From NCBI RefSeq assembly GCF_019711415.1, contig NZ_JAIGNJ010000001.1:1-52500 (forward strand): a DNA stretch of 52,500 nt, read 5' to 3'. Positions 1 through 9,230 of this stretch are shown piece after piece; the first letter of the stretch is position 1; each line of letters opens with the position of its first letter. The position numbers were made by a program, and so were the translations under genes. This stretch comes from Qipengyuania vesicularis. Lineage in GTDB: Bacteria > Pseudomonadota > Alphaproteobacteria > Sphingomonadales > Sphingomonadaceae. The notes below the pieces were generated by a model. It was not told the origin of the DNA. It saw only the letters and a list, made by a program, of their open reading frames with translations, and ran no database searches.

Positions 1-565
1 GATCCGTCCAGCACGGGTCTGCTTCTAAACCTAGCGAACCTCGATCATGCGATCCGGCGAATGGCCGCTTTCCACCCCAACAGCGGAACCTCAATGCATT
101 CCCGCAGGTGATATTAGCTGACATTAGCCTGCCAAATCGCCGACAATAGACCAAGTGCGGGGGCACTTTTGGGGGGCACTTGTGATTGCTCTTGAAAAGA
201 AATTAAAAAATATCAAGCCATTGTACGGAATGTGTGGGTCACGTAAGCGCACCACCTTTAACGATGGCGGAAACCCCAGTTCTTGGTGCCCCTATAGACG
301 ACTGCTGAGAACTTTTGGGCCGTATGGCGGGGCAGGTGACCGCTTCGCCTCATTTCGGAAGATCAAATTATTCTCAAGAATGCCTAAAAGCGGACCGGCA
401 GCTTTGCTCCGATAGTTGGTACCGCCATTGTCCGATACTGGTTGATCTGGTGACATTCAGCTTTCCGGCTTTAGGTCGGAGATAAACGACATTCGCGGAG
501 GTCGGAGTTGGGGCGGGATCGTGCCGACCCTGCAAATTACTAGACCGCAAACCGTCGCCCATCCA
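1..565. other. gene-poor left edge, partly AT-rich
   Basis: I see no credible coding region here. The short open frames have no recognisable domain, no good ribosome-binding site and poor codon use for this genome. About positions 185-235 are clearly richer in A and T than the rest of the window. A repeat cluster lies at 152-182, and the near-duplicate hexamer ATTAGC occurs twice between 110 and 130. The stretch could be the end of an integrated element whose body lies outside the window, or simply a long intergenic region. No tRNA 3' end or integrase gene is visible. Confidence 0.5.
152..182. repeat. GGGGGCACTT direct repeat with inverted CAAGTGC/GCACTTG arms
   Basis: The decamer GGGGGCACTT occurs at 159-168 and again at 172-181, a 13-bp period. 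CAAGTGC at 152-158 is the exact inverse of GCACTTG at 176-182, and its AAGTGC part also pairs with GCACTT at 163-168. Closely spaced G-rich direct repeats of this kind can be arm sites for tyrosine recombinases at island ends. That role is inference, because no integrase is in view. Confidence 0.45.
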
Positions 566-1789
566 TCAGCCATCGCCCTCCGCCTCAAGGACAGCAGCCA
601 TCGGAGTGGTTCTCGGCAGGCTTTGGAATGTCTGCTGCAATTCTCCCGGAACGGCCGCGCGCATTGCCAATCGCCAGATACCGAACGCGCCGCCCCATGC
701 GGCGAGAGCTCCGATGATTATGAAGAGTCCGGTAGGGCCGAACGCGCCCATTCCGGCCGAACCGACAAGCGGGCCGGCCACCGCTCCTGCGGAATAGACA
801 AGAACGAGACCACCGCTGGCGGATATCCGCTCCTCTTCGGTAAGGTGGTCGTTCGAATGCGCCACACACAAGGGGTAGAGGGCGAAAGCAAAGCCGCCGA
901 ACAGACTGCCCAGTGCAATCGTTCCGGTGGGCCCCAGCGGAAGCAGGGCGATGGCCGCGCACACTGCTGCAGCGGCCACGAAGCACAGGATGACTATCAA
1001 CCGCCGGTCGAAGCGATCGGAAAGCAGGCCGAGTGGATATTGCAGAGCGACCCCGCCTGCGATGACGCACGACGTGAAAAGCGCGACCTGCGACAGGCCC
1101 ATGCCGATCCGCTGTATGTAGACTGCGCCCAATGCATAGAAGGCGCCCAGCATCGCCCCCGTCATCAGCGTGCCGACAATGCCTAGGGGCGATGCCTTGT
1201 ATAGCCGACGCAAGGAAAAAGGCGCGACAGCTTCGATACGGGGCTGTTCCATGCGCGTAAGCAGGACGGGCAAGAGGGCGATCGACAGCAGGATAGCCGA
1301 CACCATGAACGGAAGGTCGGGTGCATTATCGCCAAGGTTGAGCAGGAATTGCCCAGCCGCTTGCCCGCAATAGAGCGCGATCATGTAGAAGGCGAGCACT
1401 GCGCTACGGTTTTGCGGACTCGCCTGCTGGTTCAGCCAGCTTTCGAGGCAAACAAACACGCCGGCCATCGCAAATCCGTCGATGAAGCGCAGCGCCGTCC
1501 ACACGCCGGGGTGATCGATGATCGCGTAGGTCAGGCTGCTCGCCGAATAGACGGTCACGAAAGCGGCAAAGGCACGAATATGGCCGATGCGGGTAATGAC
1601 TTTCTCGACCCGAAGCGATCCCAGCATCAGCCCGGCAAAGTAGCTGGTCGCGACAAGCCCGATGATCCCCGCCGAAGCTCCGGCAAGCTCAAGCCTGATT
1701 GCGATCAGCGTCGAAAGAAATCCGCTCCCCATCATGAGGATGAAGATCGCGACGAGAAGTGCGCGAACGGGATAGGCGGACGACATCAT
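566..1789 (-). CDS. MFS transporter, YcaD-like
   Basis: This is a cytoplasmic-membrane major facilitator of about 407 residues with roughly twelve hydrophobic segments. The loop after segment 2 carries a degenerate MFS signature (GSLRVEKVITRIGH), and the second half has the matching GLLSDRFDRRLIV loop, which fits two six-helix bundles. The overall pattern resembles the YcaD/UMF-type subgroup of drug or metabolite exporters. The substrate cannot be told from sequence. I chose the Met-Met start at 1789/1786, just before the first hydrophobic segment; the frame stays open up to 1846 but the extra residues look like leader sequence. It is divergent from csaA, with about 85 bp between the starts. 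Confidence 0.85.
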   Translation of the reverse strand: MMSSAYPVRALLVAIFILMMGSGFLSTLIAIRLELAGASAGIIGLVATSYFAGLMLGSLRVEKVITRIGHIRAFAAFVTVYSASSLTYAIIDHPGVWTALRFIDGFAMAGVFVCLESWLNQQASPQNRSAVLAFYMIALYCGQAAGQFLLNLGDNAPDLPFMVSAILLSIALLPVLLTRMEQPRIEAVAPFSLRRLYKASPLGIVGTLMTGAMLGAFYALGAVYIQRIGMGLSQVALFTSCVIAGGVALQYPLGLLSDRFDRRLIVILCFVAAAAVCAAIALLPLGPTGTIALGSLFGGFAFALYPLCVAHSNDHLTEEERISASGGLVLVYSAGAVAGPLVGSAGMGAFGPTGLFIIIGALAAWGGAFGIWRLAMRAAVPGELQQTFQSLPRTTPMAAVLEAEGDG

Positions 1790-1874
1790 AATTGCGCCCG
1801 TATTCTCGCCCGGCGATCGCTTCAAGCCCAACGCACGGTTCGACATCGAGGCGGTGGACCGTTAGGCCGACGTA

Positions 1875-2210
1875 ATGGACCAGATAGGCTTCGATGATTT
1901 TCTCAAGGTGGACATCCGCAGCGGCACCGTGATCGCCGCGGATCCCTTTCCAGGGGCCCGGAAGCCGGCGATAAAGCTTCGCGTAGATTTCGGCGCCGAG
2001 ATCGGGGTGAAAAAGAGCTCTGCACAGATCACCGATCTCTATGCGCCGGCGGATCTGGTCGGGCGCAAGGTCATGGCCGTGGTGAATTTCCCTCACCGCC
2101 AGATCGGCCCCTTCATGTCGGAAGTTCTCGTGCTTGGATTCCCCGATGCGGACGGCAGGATCGTGCTCGCTTCGCCGGGTGATGCACCCGATGGCGCGCG
2201 ATTGGCCTAA
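1875..2210 (+). CDS. csaA: CsaA-type tRNA-binding/chaperone protein
   Basis: The 111-residue protein is a single OB-fold tRNA-binding domain, full length for the CsaA family. It shows the family start (IGFDDFLKVDIRSGTV), the central AQITDLYAP segment, and the closing VLVLGFPDADGRIVLASPG region used in dimerisation. CsaA proteins are cytosolic dimers that bind tRNA and have been described as export-related chaperones. Its last four bases overlap the end of the convergent sulfotransferase gene. It stands alone here, divergent from an MFS gene, and no functional link to its neighbours is evident. Confidence 0.93.
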   Translation: MDQIGFDDFLKVDIRSGTVIAADPFPGARKPAIKLRVDFGAEIGVKKSSAQITDLYAPADLVGRKVMAVVNFPHRQIGPFMSEVLVLGFPDADGRIVLASPGDAPDGARLA

Positions 2211-4174
2211 AGCGCCAGGGGGCCGAGCGCATCCTTTAGCGGTTCGAGCCAGGGCTCATAGGGCTTCCAGGCATCCTGCCCGCTGCGATTGATCGGTTGG
2301 CGTACCTGCTCGCTGCTGGCGGTGCGAACTGCTCGCTTCGACTTGTGGAAGTCGAGACAGGCTTCTTCGAAAGGGAGGTTGCAGTATTCCAGGATTCGGC
2401 GCGTCTGACCTTCCAGATCGTCGAGTACGTCCTCGTGGTGCACACGCAGGATCTTGCCTGGGAGTACATTGTCCCAGTGTTCCATCAGTGCGACGTAGTC
2501 GGAGTAGTAACGACCGACTTCGGTTAGCCCGTAGGTGAACTCCTGCCCTTCGGCGAACAGCTGTTTGAAGCCGGAGAAACAGCAATCCATCGGCGCGCGG
2601 CGGGCGTCGATGATCTTCGCGTTCGGCAGGATAAGGTGGATCAGGCCGATGTGACGGAAGTTGTTCGGCATCTTGTCGATAAAGAAGGGTGCGCCCTGCC
2701 GATGGACGCGGGTTTCCTCGATGAACTGCTGACCGAATTGCGCAAGCTGCTCGAGCGACAGGTCGTGAAGCACCTCCGGATAGTTCGACTGGCCCGCCCT
2801 GCGACCGCGCAGTTTGTGGGCAAGGGCGAGGATATTGGGCAGTTCCATCGTTCCGTCGACCTGGCTGTGGCTCGCCAAAATTTGCTCCAACAACGTCGAG
2901 CCGGCGCGCGGAAGGCCGAGGATGAAAATTGGGTCGGGCGCCGCATGCCCTGCACCCGAGTGGGAATCGAAGAGCTCCTTCGTGCAGATCTCTGCCTGCC
3001 GTGAAAGCTCCTCGCTCATCGCATCGGCACTGTAGCGGGTCTGGGCGCGTTTGAGCGCATTGCCCTCGTCGTAAAAACGGAAGGATTCTTCATATTCCCC
3101 GCGATCTTCATATGCCTTGCCGAGGCCAAAGGAGAGGTGGACCCGGTCCATGAAGCCCAGTTCGGGTCTCTCCACCTGCGCCCGCATTGCTGCGATCTCT
3201 TCGTCGGGAAAGCTGTAGGTCTTCAAGTTTGCAAGTGCATAATAGGCGTCGCCATGGTCGGGCTTTGCGGCAAAGGCGGCGCGGTAGCTAGCGACCGCCG
3301 CTTCCTGCTTACCCGTCGTCTTGAGTGCATGGCCGCGGCTGGTGAGCGTGGCGGCATCTCCCGGCAGTTTTTCGAGCACCGCGTCGAACAGTTCGAAAGC
3401 GCGGTCGAAGTCGCCTGTCTGCATGCTCTCGATCGCGAGATGCGATTGGAACAGCGGGTTTTCCGGATCGCGGGCGTACAAGCCCTCTGCCTCATCGCGT
3501 GCTTTCTCGAATTTTTGGCGCCGGCGAAGCGCATCGATATAGTCGAGACGCACCTGCACATTGTCCGGCTCGAATGCTGCTGCGCTGTCGAGCAGGAACT
3601 CGGCATCGTCGAGGATGCCCAGCTTGATGCCGATCTGCGCGAGCAGGCGCATGCCTTCCACATTCCTCGGATTGGCGCGCAGGAAATGGCGACAGATTTC
3701 CTCTGCCCGCAGCAAGCGCCCTTCGTGAAGGTGGTGTGTAACTGCCACCAGCTCGCGTGGTAGCGCGGCGATACGCTCGGCCTGTGCCTTGGCGGCGGCG
3801 GCCTCAGCCATGCGGCTAGCCCCTTGAAGTTCATCTGCCAATGCACGCCAACTCGCATCGAGTGCGGGGTTGAGGCGCGTCGCCAGCGAATAGGCAGCGA
3901 TCGCATCATCCCTGCGGCCCTGTGCGCGGGCAAGGTGCCCGGCCTCCTGCCAGGCGCGGCCGTATTCGGGCATGGCATGGTGAAGGGCCTGCAAATGGCT
4001 CTGCGCGCGGCCGAACTGTTTGAGATAACGTGCAGAGACGGCCGCCATATAACGCGCCTCGGTGTCGTCCGGCGCATTGGCCAGCATCTCGTCCGCGAGC
4101 TCTGCACCGCGTGCAAAGTCGCCCGCCTGAAGCGCCTGCTGCGCTGCCTTCAATGTACTCTCACGCGCCGTCAT
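2207..4174 (-). CDS. tetratricopeptide-repeat sulfotransferase
   Basis: This protein of 655 residues has two halves. Residues about 5-375 form repeated TPR-like helix pairs rich in Ala, Leu and Asp. Residues about 413-655 are a sulfotransferase domain opening with the PAPS 5'-phosphosulfate loop PRAGSTLLEQIL (422-433), followed by DKMPNNFRHIGLI and the FSGFKQLFAEG and EPWLEPL segments typical of the bacterial TPR-sulfotransferase family. It would transfer sulfate from PAPS to an unknown acceptor in the cytosol. It lies 82 bp behind a TBDR gene on the same strand, a pairing I believe recurs in sphingomonads, so the two may share a transcript. The acceptor is unknown. Confidence 0.9.
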   Translation of the reverse strand: MTARESTLKAAQQALQAGDFARGAELADEMLANAPDDTEARYMAAVSARYLKQFGRAQSHLQALHHAMPEYGRAWQEAGHLARAQGRRDDAIAAYSLATRLNPALDASWRALADELQGASRMAEAAAAKAQAERIAALPRELVAVTHHLHEGRLLRAEEICRHFLRANPRNVEGMRLLAQIGIKLGILDDAEFLLDSAAAFEPDNVQVRLDYIDALRRRQKFEKARDEAEGLYARDPENPLFQSHLAIESMQTGDFDRAFELFDAVLEKLPGDAATLTSRGHALKTTGKQEAAVASYRAAFAAKPDHGDAYYALANLKTYSFPDEEIAAMRAQVERPELGFMDRVHLSFGLGKAYEDRGEYEESFRFYDEGNALKRAQTRYSADAMSEELSRQAEICTKELFDSHSGAGHAAPDPIFILGLPRAGSTLLEQILASHSQVDGTMELPNILALAHKLRGRRAGQSNYPEVLHDLSLEQLAQFGQQFIEETRVHRQGAPFFIDKMPNNFRHIGLIHLILPNAKIIDARRAPMDCCFSGFKQLFAEGQEFTYGLTEVGRYYSDYVALMEHWDNVLPGKILRVHHEDVLDDLEGQTRRILEYCNLPFEEACLDFHKSKRAVRTASSEQVRQPINRSGQDAWKPYEPWLEPLKDALGPLAL

Positions 4175-4197
4175 GCGTGTGCCCTTAACAAGCGAAA

Positions 4198-4232
4198 GCG
4201 GCGGAAGCGATGCCCAAGCCCGCTCCCGCCGC
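4198..4232 (-). terminator. hairpin between TBDR and sulfotransferase genes
   Basis: GCGGCGG at 4198-4204 pairs with CCGCCGC at 4226-4232 across a 21-nt loop in the gap between the two minus-strand genes. No T-run follows, so it is more likely a stabilising or attenuating structure than a strong terminator. Confidence 0.25.
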
Positions 4233-4256
4233 CAGTTCTTCGATTAGCTTCGCCGA

Positions 4257-6899
4257 TCAGTAATCGAAGCCGACCCGCAGCCCCACGGTGAGCGGGCGGT
4301 TGGTGGTGATCCGTGCGCGATCGTTGACGAAGTTGCCCGAGATCTGTGCTCGCTCATCGAACAGATTGTCGGCGTAGAGTTCGACGCTCCACTGGTCGCT
4401 CTTCACGCCTGCGGACAGGTTGGCGATCGTGTAGCTGTCAAGTTCGAGCTTGTTGATCTCGATCACATCGGTGAACTTCGATGCCGAGTACGAAACCTGT
4501 GGCTGGATGAAGGCCATCCAGTCGCTCGAAAGGTCCCATTCGTAGCGGAGACGCAGATTGCCCTGGAAGCTCGGCGCGAAAGCCAGGTCTTCACCCACGA
4601 CCACGTCTTGTGTCGGGATTAGCACCTCGGTGATTTCCGTGTCGAGGATCGAAAAAGCGCCCGCAACAGTCAGCCCCGGCACCGAGTAGGGTGCATAAGT
4701 GAAGTCGCCTTCGATACCCATGATCTCCGCATTCGCAGCGTTCGCCGAGAAGAACAGGTTGGTGATCGAGGGGTCGAAGATGGTGGTCTGCAGATTGGTG
4801 ATATCGACGTAGAAGGCGCTGCCGTTGAAACGCACCTGCCCATCGGCAAGGTCGAGCTTCCAGCCCAGCTCGTAGTTCGCCACCTCGTCGGTATCGAGCT
4901 CGTAGGGAACCGTGAAGCCGGCGCCATTGGTAGCGCCGCCGGGACGGTTGAGGAGTCCCGGTCGATAGCCTTCCGAATAGGTGCCATAAAACAGCAGGTC
5001 CGGCGTAGGCGTGTAGGTTAGCGTGCCCTTGAAGATCACGCCTTCCGCCTTCGCCACGTCGGGGGCCCCGACCGGGCCGTTGCCACCGAACTGGAACGAG
5101 ATATTCGTACCCGCCCGCTGCTGGTCGACACGCTGGTCGGCCGGGACGCCGGTGTTGGCGCCGAAGACAGGCGAGTTGAGGTTGAAGAACGAGCTGTTCG
5201 CACTGCCCGCAAGATCGACCTCGACGTTGTAGTAACGCGCGCCGCCGGTAATCGTCAGGATATCCGGCACGATGTCGAAGCTCGCCTCGCCGAAGATGCC
5301 GATCTGCTCGTCGGTCCGGAGGATGTCGTTGCGGAAAATGGTTTCGGGAGCGAACGGTCCGGGGTCGCTGAAATATCCTGCTGCGGCCGAATTGATCTCA
5401 CCCGGAGGCGCAGTGATGTCGGTCAGCGGATAGTTGGGCAGGAAGCCCGTGGTCACACCGTCCGAACCGCGCACCTGCACATTCGAGAAGTAGTTGAAGT
5501 TGTTGAGCTCTTTCAGCTCGAGATCGCTGTAGAACGCACCACCGGTGAAGCGGAAGCGCCAGTCGTCGGGCGTGCTGAAGCGCAGCTCCTGCGTGAACAC
5601 TGTCGTATCCGTAGTCGAGTCCACGGCGAGGTTCGGTGCGTAGCAGGTCGGATCTGCCGGAGCGTTGGTGACATAGCCGGGGTACACGACTGCCGTGTCG
5701 CAGATATAGTACGGCAGGTACTGTCCCACGTAGAGGTAATCGGTGTAGTCTACATTCTGCTGCGTACGGCGATCGGTATATGCGCCAGTATACACGATAT
5801 CGAGCATCGCGAGACGACCTTCGACGGTCCAGGATGTGTTCGAAAATTCGTCGTTCAGCCGGTCTTCTTCGTAGCGCTGGATCTGCAGATCATCGAGACC
5901 GTCGAGTTCCGGATCGGCGAAGAAGACCCCGTCGCTTTCCACTTCCTGCTGCGTGTGCGCGACAGTGATGGTCCAATCGGGCGTGATTTCCCAAAGCGCC
6001 GTGCCGCGGAAGCCGAGATAGCTGGTGTCGTTGAAGTCTTCCTCGACCAGCGCAGCATTGTCGGCGGCGATGAAGGTGACACCGCTGAGGTCTGCGTTCT
6101 GCTGGAAACCGGCGCGTAGCGCGCTGACCGGAACGCCATTGGCGCGGACTGTGCCTTCTGGACGGAAACGGGCGCTCTCGCTGGCATCGACCGTGCCTGC
6201 GACATTGTCGATATAGCCGCCCTGGTGCTCGTAATAGACGACCCCGCGCAAGGCGATGGTGTCGCTCACGGGCGCGTTGATCATGAACTCGCCCTTGTAG
6301 CTCGCTTCGCCGCCATCGGTGAAGGAAAGGCCTGCATCGACACTGGCGTCGAAACCGGACAGGTCGGGCTTGTTGGTGATCAGGCGAACCACACCGGCCT
6401 GCGAGCTGGCACCGAACAGCGTGCCCTGCGGACCGGAGAGGACTTCGATACGCTCCAGGTCGGCCGCGTATACGTCGAGGTTACGGCCGGGCTGCGCCAG
6501 CGGCTGCTCGTCGAGATAGAGCGACACGTTCGGGGCAAGGCCAGCCACACCGGCGGTCGTTAGGTTCGGCGTGGTCGAGGCAAGGCCGCGGATATAAATC
6601 GTGCTCTGCCCCGGGCCGCTCCCGCCGGCAGTGACGGTAGGCAGCTGCTCCAAGTAATCCTCGAACGTGTCGATACCGAGCTCGTCGAGCTGTTCCTCAC
6701 CGATCGCCGCGACCGAGACGGGCACGTCCTGCAGATCTTCGCTACGTTTCTGCGCGGTCACGACGATGGTTTGAACCCCGCCCTGGCGCTGTTGCTGCGC
6801 GGGCGCGTCGGTCTGTGCGGTGGTGTCCTGCGCGACGGCAGGTGCAGCGATGGCAATGGCGAGCGCGCTTACGGACGCGCCGCTTACAAATGTCTTCAT
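4257..6899 (-). CDS. TonB-dependent outer-membrane receptor
   Basis: This is an outer-membrane active-transport barrel of about 880 residues. The start at 6899 gives a clean signal peptide (MKTFVSGASVSALAIAIAAP, then AVAQ) and is preceded by GGGGGAA as ribosome-binding site; a longer frame upstream is not needed. After a Gln/Ala-rich linker comes the TonB box region (QTIVVTAQKRSEDLQDVPVS), the plug with YIRGLAST and IEVLSGPQGTLFG, and then a long beta-rich barrel ending in the usual aromatic residue (GLRVGFDY). The AQKRSEDLQDVPVS plug type is common among sphingomonad receptors for small organic substrates. The ligand is unknown. A 364-bp AT-rich leader lies upstream, and a TPR-sulfotransferase gene follows. 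Confidence 0.95.
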   Translation of the reverse strand: MKTFVSGASVSALAIAIAAPAVAQDTTAQTDAPAQQQRQGGVQTIVVTAQKRSEDLQDVPVSVAAIGEEQLDELGIDTFEDYLEQLPTVTAGGSGPGQSTIYIRGLASTTPNLTTAGVAGLAPNVSLYLDEQPLAQPGRNLDVYAADLERIEVLSGPQGTLFGASSQAGVVRLITNKPDLSGFDASVDAGLSFTDGGEASYKGEFMINAPVSDTIALRGVVYYEHQGGYIDNVAGTVDASESARFRPEGTVRANGVPVSALRAGFQQNADLSGVTFIAADNAALVEEDFNDTSYLGFRGTALWEITPDWTITVAHTQQEVESDGVFFADPELDGLDDLQIQRYEEDRLNDEFSNTSWTVEGRLAMLDIVYTGAYTDRRTQQNVDYTDYLYVGQYLPYYICDTAVVYPGYVTNAPADPTCYAPNLAVDSTTDTTVFTQELRFSTPDDWRFRFTGGAFYSDLELKELNNFNYFSNVQVRGSDGVTTGFLPNYPLTDITAPPGEINSAAAGYFSDPGPFAPETIFRNDILRTDEQIGIFGEASFDIVPDILTITGGARYYNVEVDLAGSANSSFFNLNSPVFGANTGVPADQRVDQQRAGTNISFQFGGNGPVGAPDVAKAEGVIFKGTLTYTPTPDLLFYGTYSEGYRPGLLNRPGGATNGAGFTVPYELDTDEVANYELGWKLDLADGQVRFNGSAFYVDITNLQTTIFDPSITNLFFSANAANAEIMGIEGDFTYAPYSVPGLTVAGAFSILDTEITEVLIPTQDVVVGEDLAFAPSFQGNLRLRYEWDLSSDWMAFIQPQVSYSASKFTDVIEINKLELDSYTIANLSAGVKSDQWSVELYADNLFDERAQISGNFVNDRARITTNRPLTVGLRVGFDY

Positions 6900-7263
6900 T
6901 TTGGAAGATTCCCCCAATTCGGACCTTGATTTTGCACCCGACCGGACGGCGGGCAAATATTCGTGATCGGGATTGAGGCACAATCCCGCTCGACGAAATC
7001 AATAGGGTCGCGATTGCAGCCCGGCCACCGTCTCCCGGGCAATTTTCCGAATGAATTGGAGTCTGTTGCGAAAGGACAACATATCCATTCTAAGGGAAGA
7101 ATAGATTAAGCTTCAAATTCGAAATCTGTTTATCAATTGTATTTTTACTTCGAAGTGTGTCATTTTACGGTTTTACGCTCAAGAGCAATTTAAAGTAGTT
7201 TCAAATAGCAATCTTTCTATTCGACGCGTTTGCGATTCTTTAGTGCAAACTCTTGTTCAGTCT
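6900..7263 (-). promoter_or_regulatory. AT-rich leader with candidate promoter for the TBDR gene
   Basis: No gene is seen in these 364 bp. About 7075-7260 is far richer in A and T than the rest of the window. On the minus strand, TTGAAG (7111-7116) and TAGAAT (7087-7092) are separated by 18 bp, a reasonable sigma70-like promoter that would leave a leader of about 180 nt before the receptor gene. ACTTCGAAGT at 7147-7156 is a perfect 10-bp palindrome just upstream and could be an operator. Both assignments are by eye. Confidence 0.35.
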
Positions 7264-8946
7264 TTACTTTGCTGCGCTCCATTCTGCACATCCTTCGGCA
7301 GTAGTCGGCACTCCGTGGCGTTTGCGCCGGATGTCGAACACCACTGCCTTGATGATGGAAATCGCCATCAGAGCGACCACAAAGGAGAACGGCAGCGCAC
7401 CGATAATCATCGTGATCCGGATCGCATCAATCCCGCCAAGGATCAGCATCGAACCGACGACGAAGGCCAATGCGGCGCCCCAGAACAGGATGTGGTAACG
7501 GCGCTGGCCCTCTGTCTCCCCCGCGCCATTGATCGTGTTCACGATCAGGATCGCACTGTCGGCCGATGTCACGAGATAGGTCATCAGCAGCAATACGACG
7601 AGCCCGGACACCACTCCCGCGACACCCGGCGACAGCAAAACCGAAAGCGTAGCGAAGAGCTGGTCCGAAATTCCGGTGCCGACGATCGAACCGCCGGCTG
7701 CACCGCTGAGCTCGAGATTGATCGCCGTTCCGCCAACCAGCGTCATCCAGACAAAGCACATGAGCGAGGGCACGAGCACAACGCCAAGGACATATTCCCG
7801 CACAGTCCGTCCGCGTGAAATGCGCGCGATGAACATCCCCACGAAGGGCGCGAATGCGATCCACCAGGCCCAGTAGAAGACCGACCAGTCGAGCTGCCAT
7901 TGCACCAGCGCATCTCCGGTCTCACCGCCGCCGGGAAACAGCGTCAGCGAATTGGGCACCAGCGTGCGGAGATAGTCCCACAGCCCGACGAACAGGTATT
8001 CCAGTCCCAGCAGGCCCGAACCCACAATTGCGAAAAGGGCCAAGAGGGCGAAGGATAGCGCCATATTGAGGTTGGACAGCCACTTGATGCCCTTGCCCAC
8101 GCCCGAAAGCGCGCTGATGGTCGAAGCTCCGACGAGCACCAGCAGTGAAATGACGACCGCCATGGCCGAAGACGACCCGTCGGAATCCAGCAGCCAGTCG
8201 CCAAGGCCAAGCCGCGCCAGGCCGGCTACGAATTGCTCGACCCCGAAGCCCATCGTGACGGCCACGCCAAGGATCGTCGCGACCACGGCGACGATGTCGA
8301 TCACATGTCCCCATATGCCCGACATGCGCAGCCCGAACAGCGGCGCCAGCGCGCTGCGGATCGTAAGGGGCAGGTTGCGGCGATAGGCGACATAGCCAAT
8401 CGCAAGCCCCACCAACGCGTAGCTGCCCCAGGCCGCGAACCCCCAGTGCAGGAAGGTGTATATATAGGCGGGCCTGACCGCTTCTGCGGACAGCGGCTCG
8501 ATCGTTCCGCGAATGATATCCGGATTGTTTGCGAAATGCGCGAGTGGCTCGCCCGTAGAATAGGTCAGCATCCCGATCCCGATGCCGGCCCCGAACAACA
8601 TGGCGAACCAGGAGAACCGCCCGAACTCCGGCGCCTCATCTTGCGCGCCGATCTTGAGGCGCCCCGATGCGGGCCACAGTGCAAGCAGGAAGCAGACGGC
8701 CATCAGCGAAGCAACCAGGTAGACATACCAGCCCGAGAAGCTGGCAATGATCGTCGAATTGGCCGCACTCAGTGTTTCGCTGGCGCTGACCGGAAAGAAG
8801 ATCGCCCACATGATGATCAGCGACACGATGATCTTCGAAGGGATCGTCACGGCCCGACTGAAACCGTCGTAAAAGCCGCGATCATGCGTATCGATGGGCA
8901 GTTCGACGAGCGGCGGCGCTACGGGAGCGTCGTCAATGGAGTGCAT
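7264..8946 (-). CDS. BCCT family betaine/choline/carnitine-type transporter
   Basis: This is a cytoplasmic-membrane symporter of 560 residues with about twelve membrane segments. Family marks are FGAGIGIGMLTYSTGEPLAH in the segment 3 region and the very conserved YWAWWIAFAPFVGMFIARIS with RGRTVREYVLG behind it. BCCT carriers import quaternary ammonium or sulfonium compounds with sodium or protons. Typical members have GLMFWGVAEP where this one has GMLTYSTGEP, so the substrate need not be betaine. The start at 8946 (MHSIDDAP) is preceded by ACAGGATG; an upstream Met at 9102 would add a polar tail. It is followed by the TBDR leader and preceded by a 284-bp gap. Confidence 0.92.
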   Translation of the reverse strand: MHSIDDAPVAPPLVELPIDTHDRGFYDGFSRAVTIPSKIIVSLIIMWAIFFPVSASETLSAANSTIIASFSGWYVYLVASLMAVCFLLALWPASGRLKIGAQDEAPEFGRFSWFAMLFGAGIGIGMLTYSTGEPLAHFANNPDIIRGTIEPLSAEAVRPAYIYTFLHWGFAAWGSYALVGLAIGYVAYRRNLPLTIRSALAPLFGLRMSGIWGHVIDIVAVVATILGVAVTMGFGVEQFVAGLARLGLGDWLLDSDGSSSAMAVVISLLVLVGASTISALSGVGKGIKWLSNLNMALSFALLALFAIVGSGLLGLEYLFVGLWDYLRTLVPNSLTLFPGGGETGDALVQWQLDWSVFYWAWWIAFAPFVGMFIARISRGRTVREYVLGVVLVPSLMCFVWMTLVGGTAINLELSGAAGGSIVGTGISDQLFATLSVLLSPGVAGVVSGLVVLLLMTYLVTSADSAILIVNTINGAGETEGQRRYHILFWGAALAFVVGSMLILGGIDAIRITMIIGALPFSFVVALMAISIIKAVVFDIRRKRHGVPTTAEGCAEWSAAK

Positions 8947-9230
8947 GGGATGATCATCCTGTCGGGCTGCGCGCTGAGGCAAGGGAAAGCGCGAACGGAT
9001 GCAATCTTGCCGCGCATGAAGGTTCACCGAAGCATAGATAACGGCCCGAACAATGCAAACTCGGCTCGGGCGGAGTGGCAGTTGTCGCACCGGGATCGCC
9101 AAGGGTTGCGTCTTGCTTCAACCGATCTTGGGAACACTAGTAGACCAGAGAAGCATGGGCGCCCTGCAATCCATGTCGGGTCGTACTCGTAAGACCGCTA
9201 TTGTTTGCATGGCGAGCTTGCCGGCTCAAT
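8947..9230. other. intergenic gap upstream of the BCCT gene
   Basis: These 284 bp separate two minus-strand genes, the tandem TetR regulator and the BCCT transporter. I see no gene, RNA or clear terminator. It presumably carries the BCCT promoter, but I could not pick one with confidence. Confidence 0.4.

Noticed and set aside
155..415. 86-codon frame at the left edge
   Set aside because: It begins within the GGGGGCACTT repeats, has no ribosome site and no recognisable protein pattern.
8233..9192. 319-codon plus-strand frame opposite the BCCT gene
   Set aside because: Antisense shadow; the BCCT motifs on the minus strand are unambiguous.
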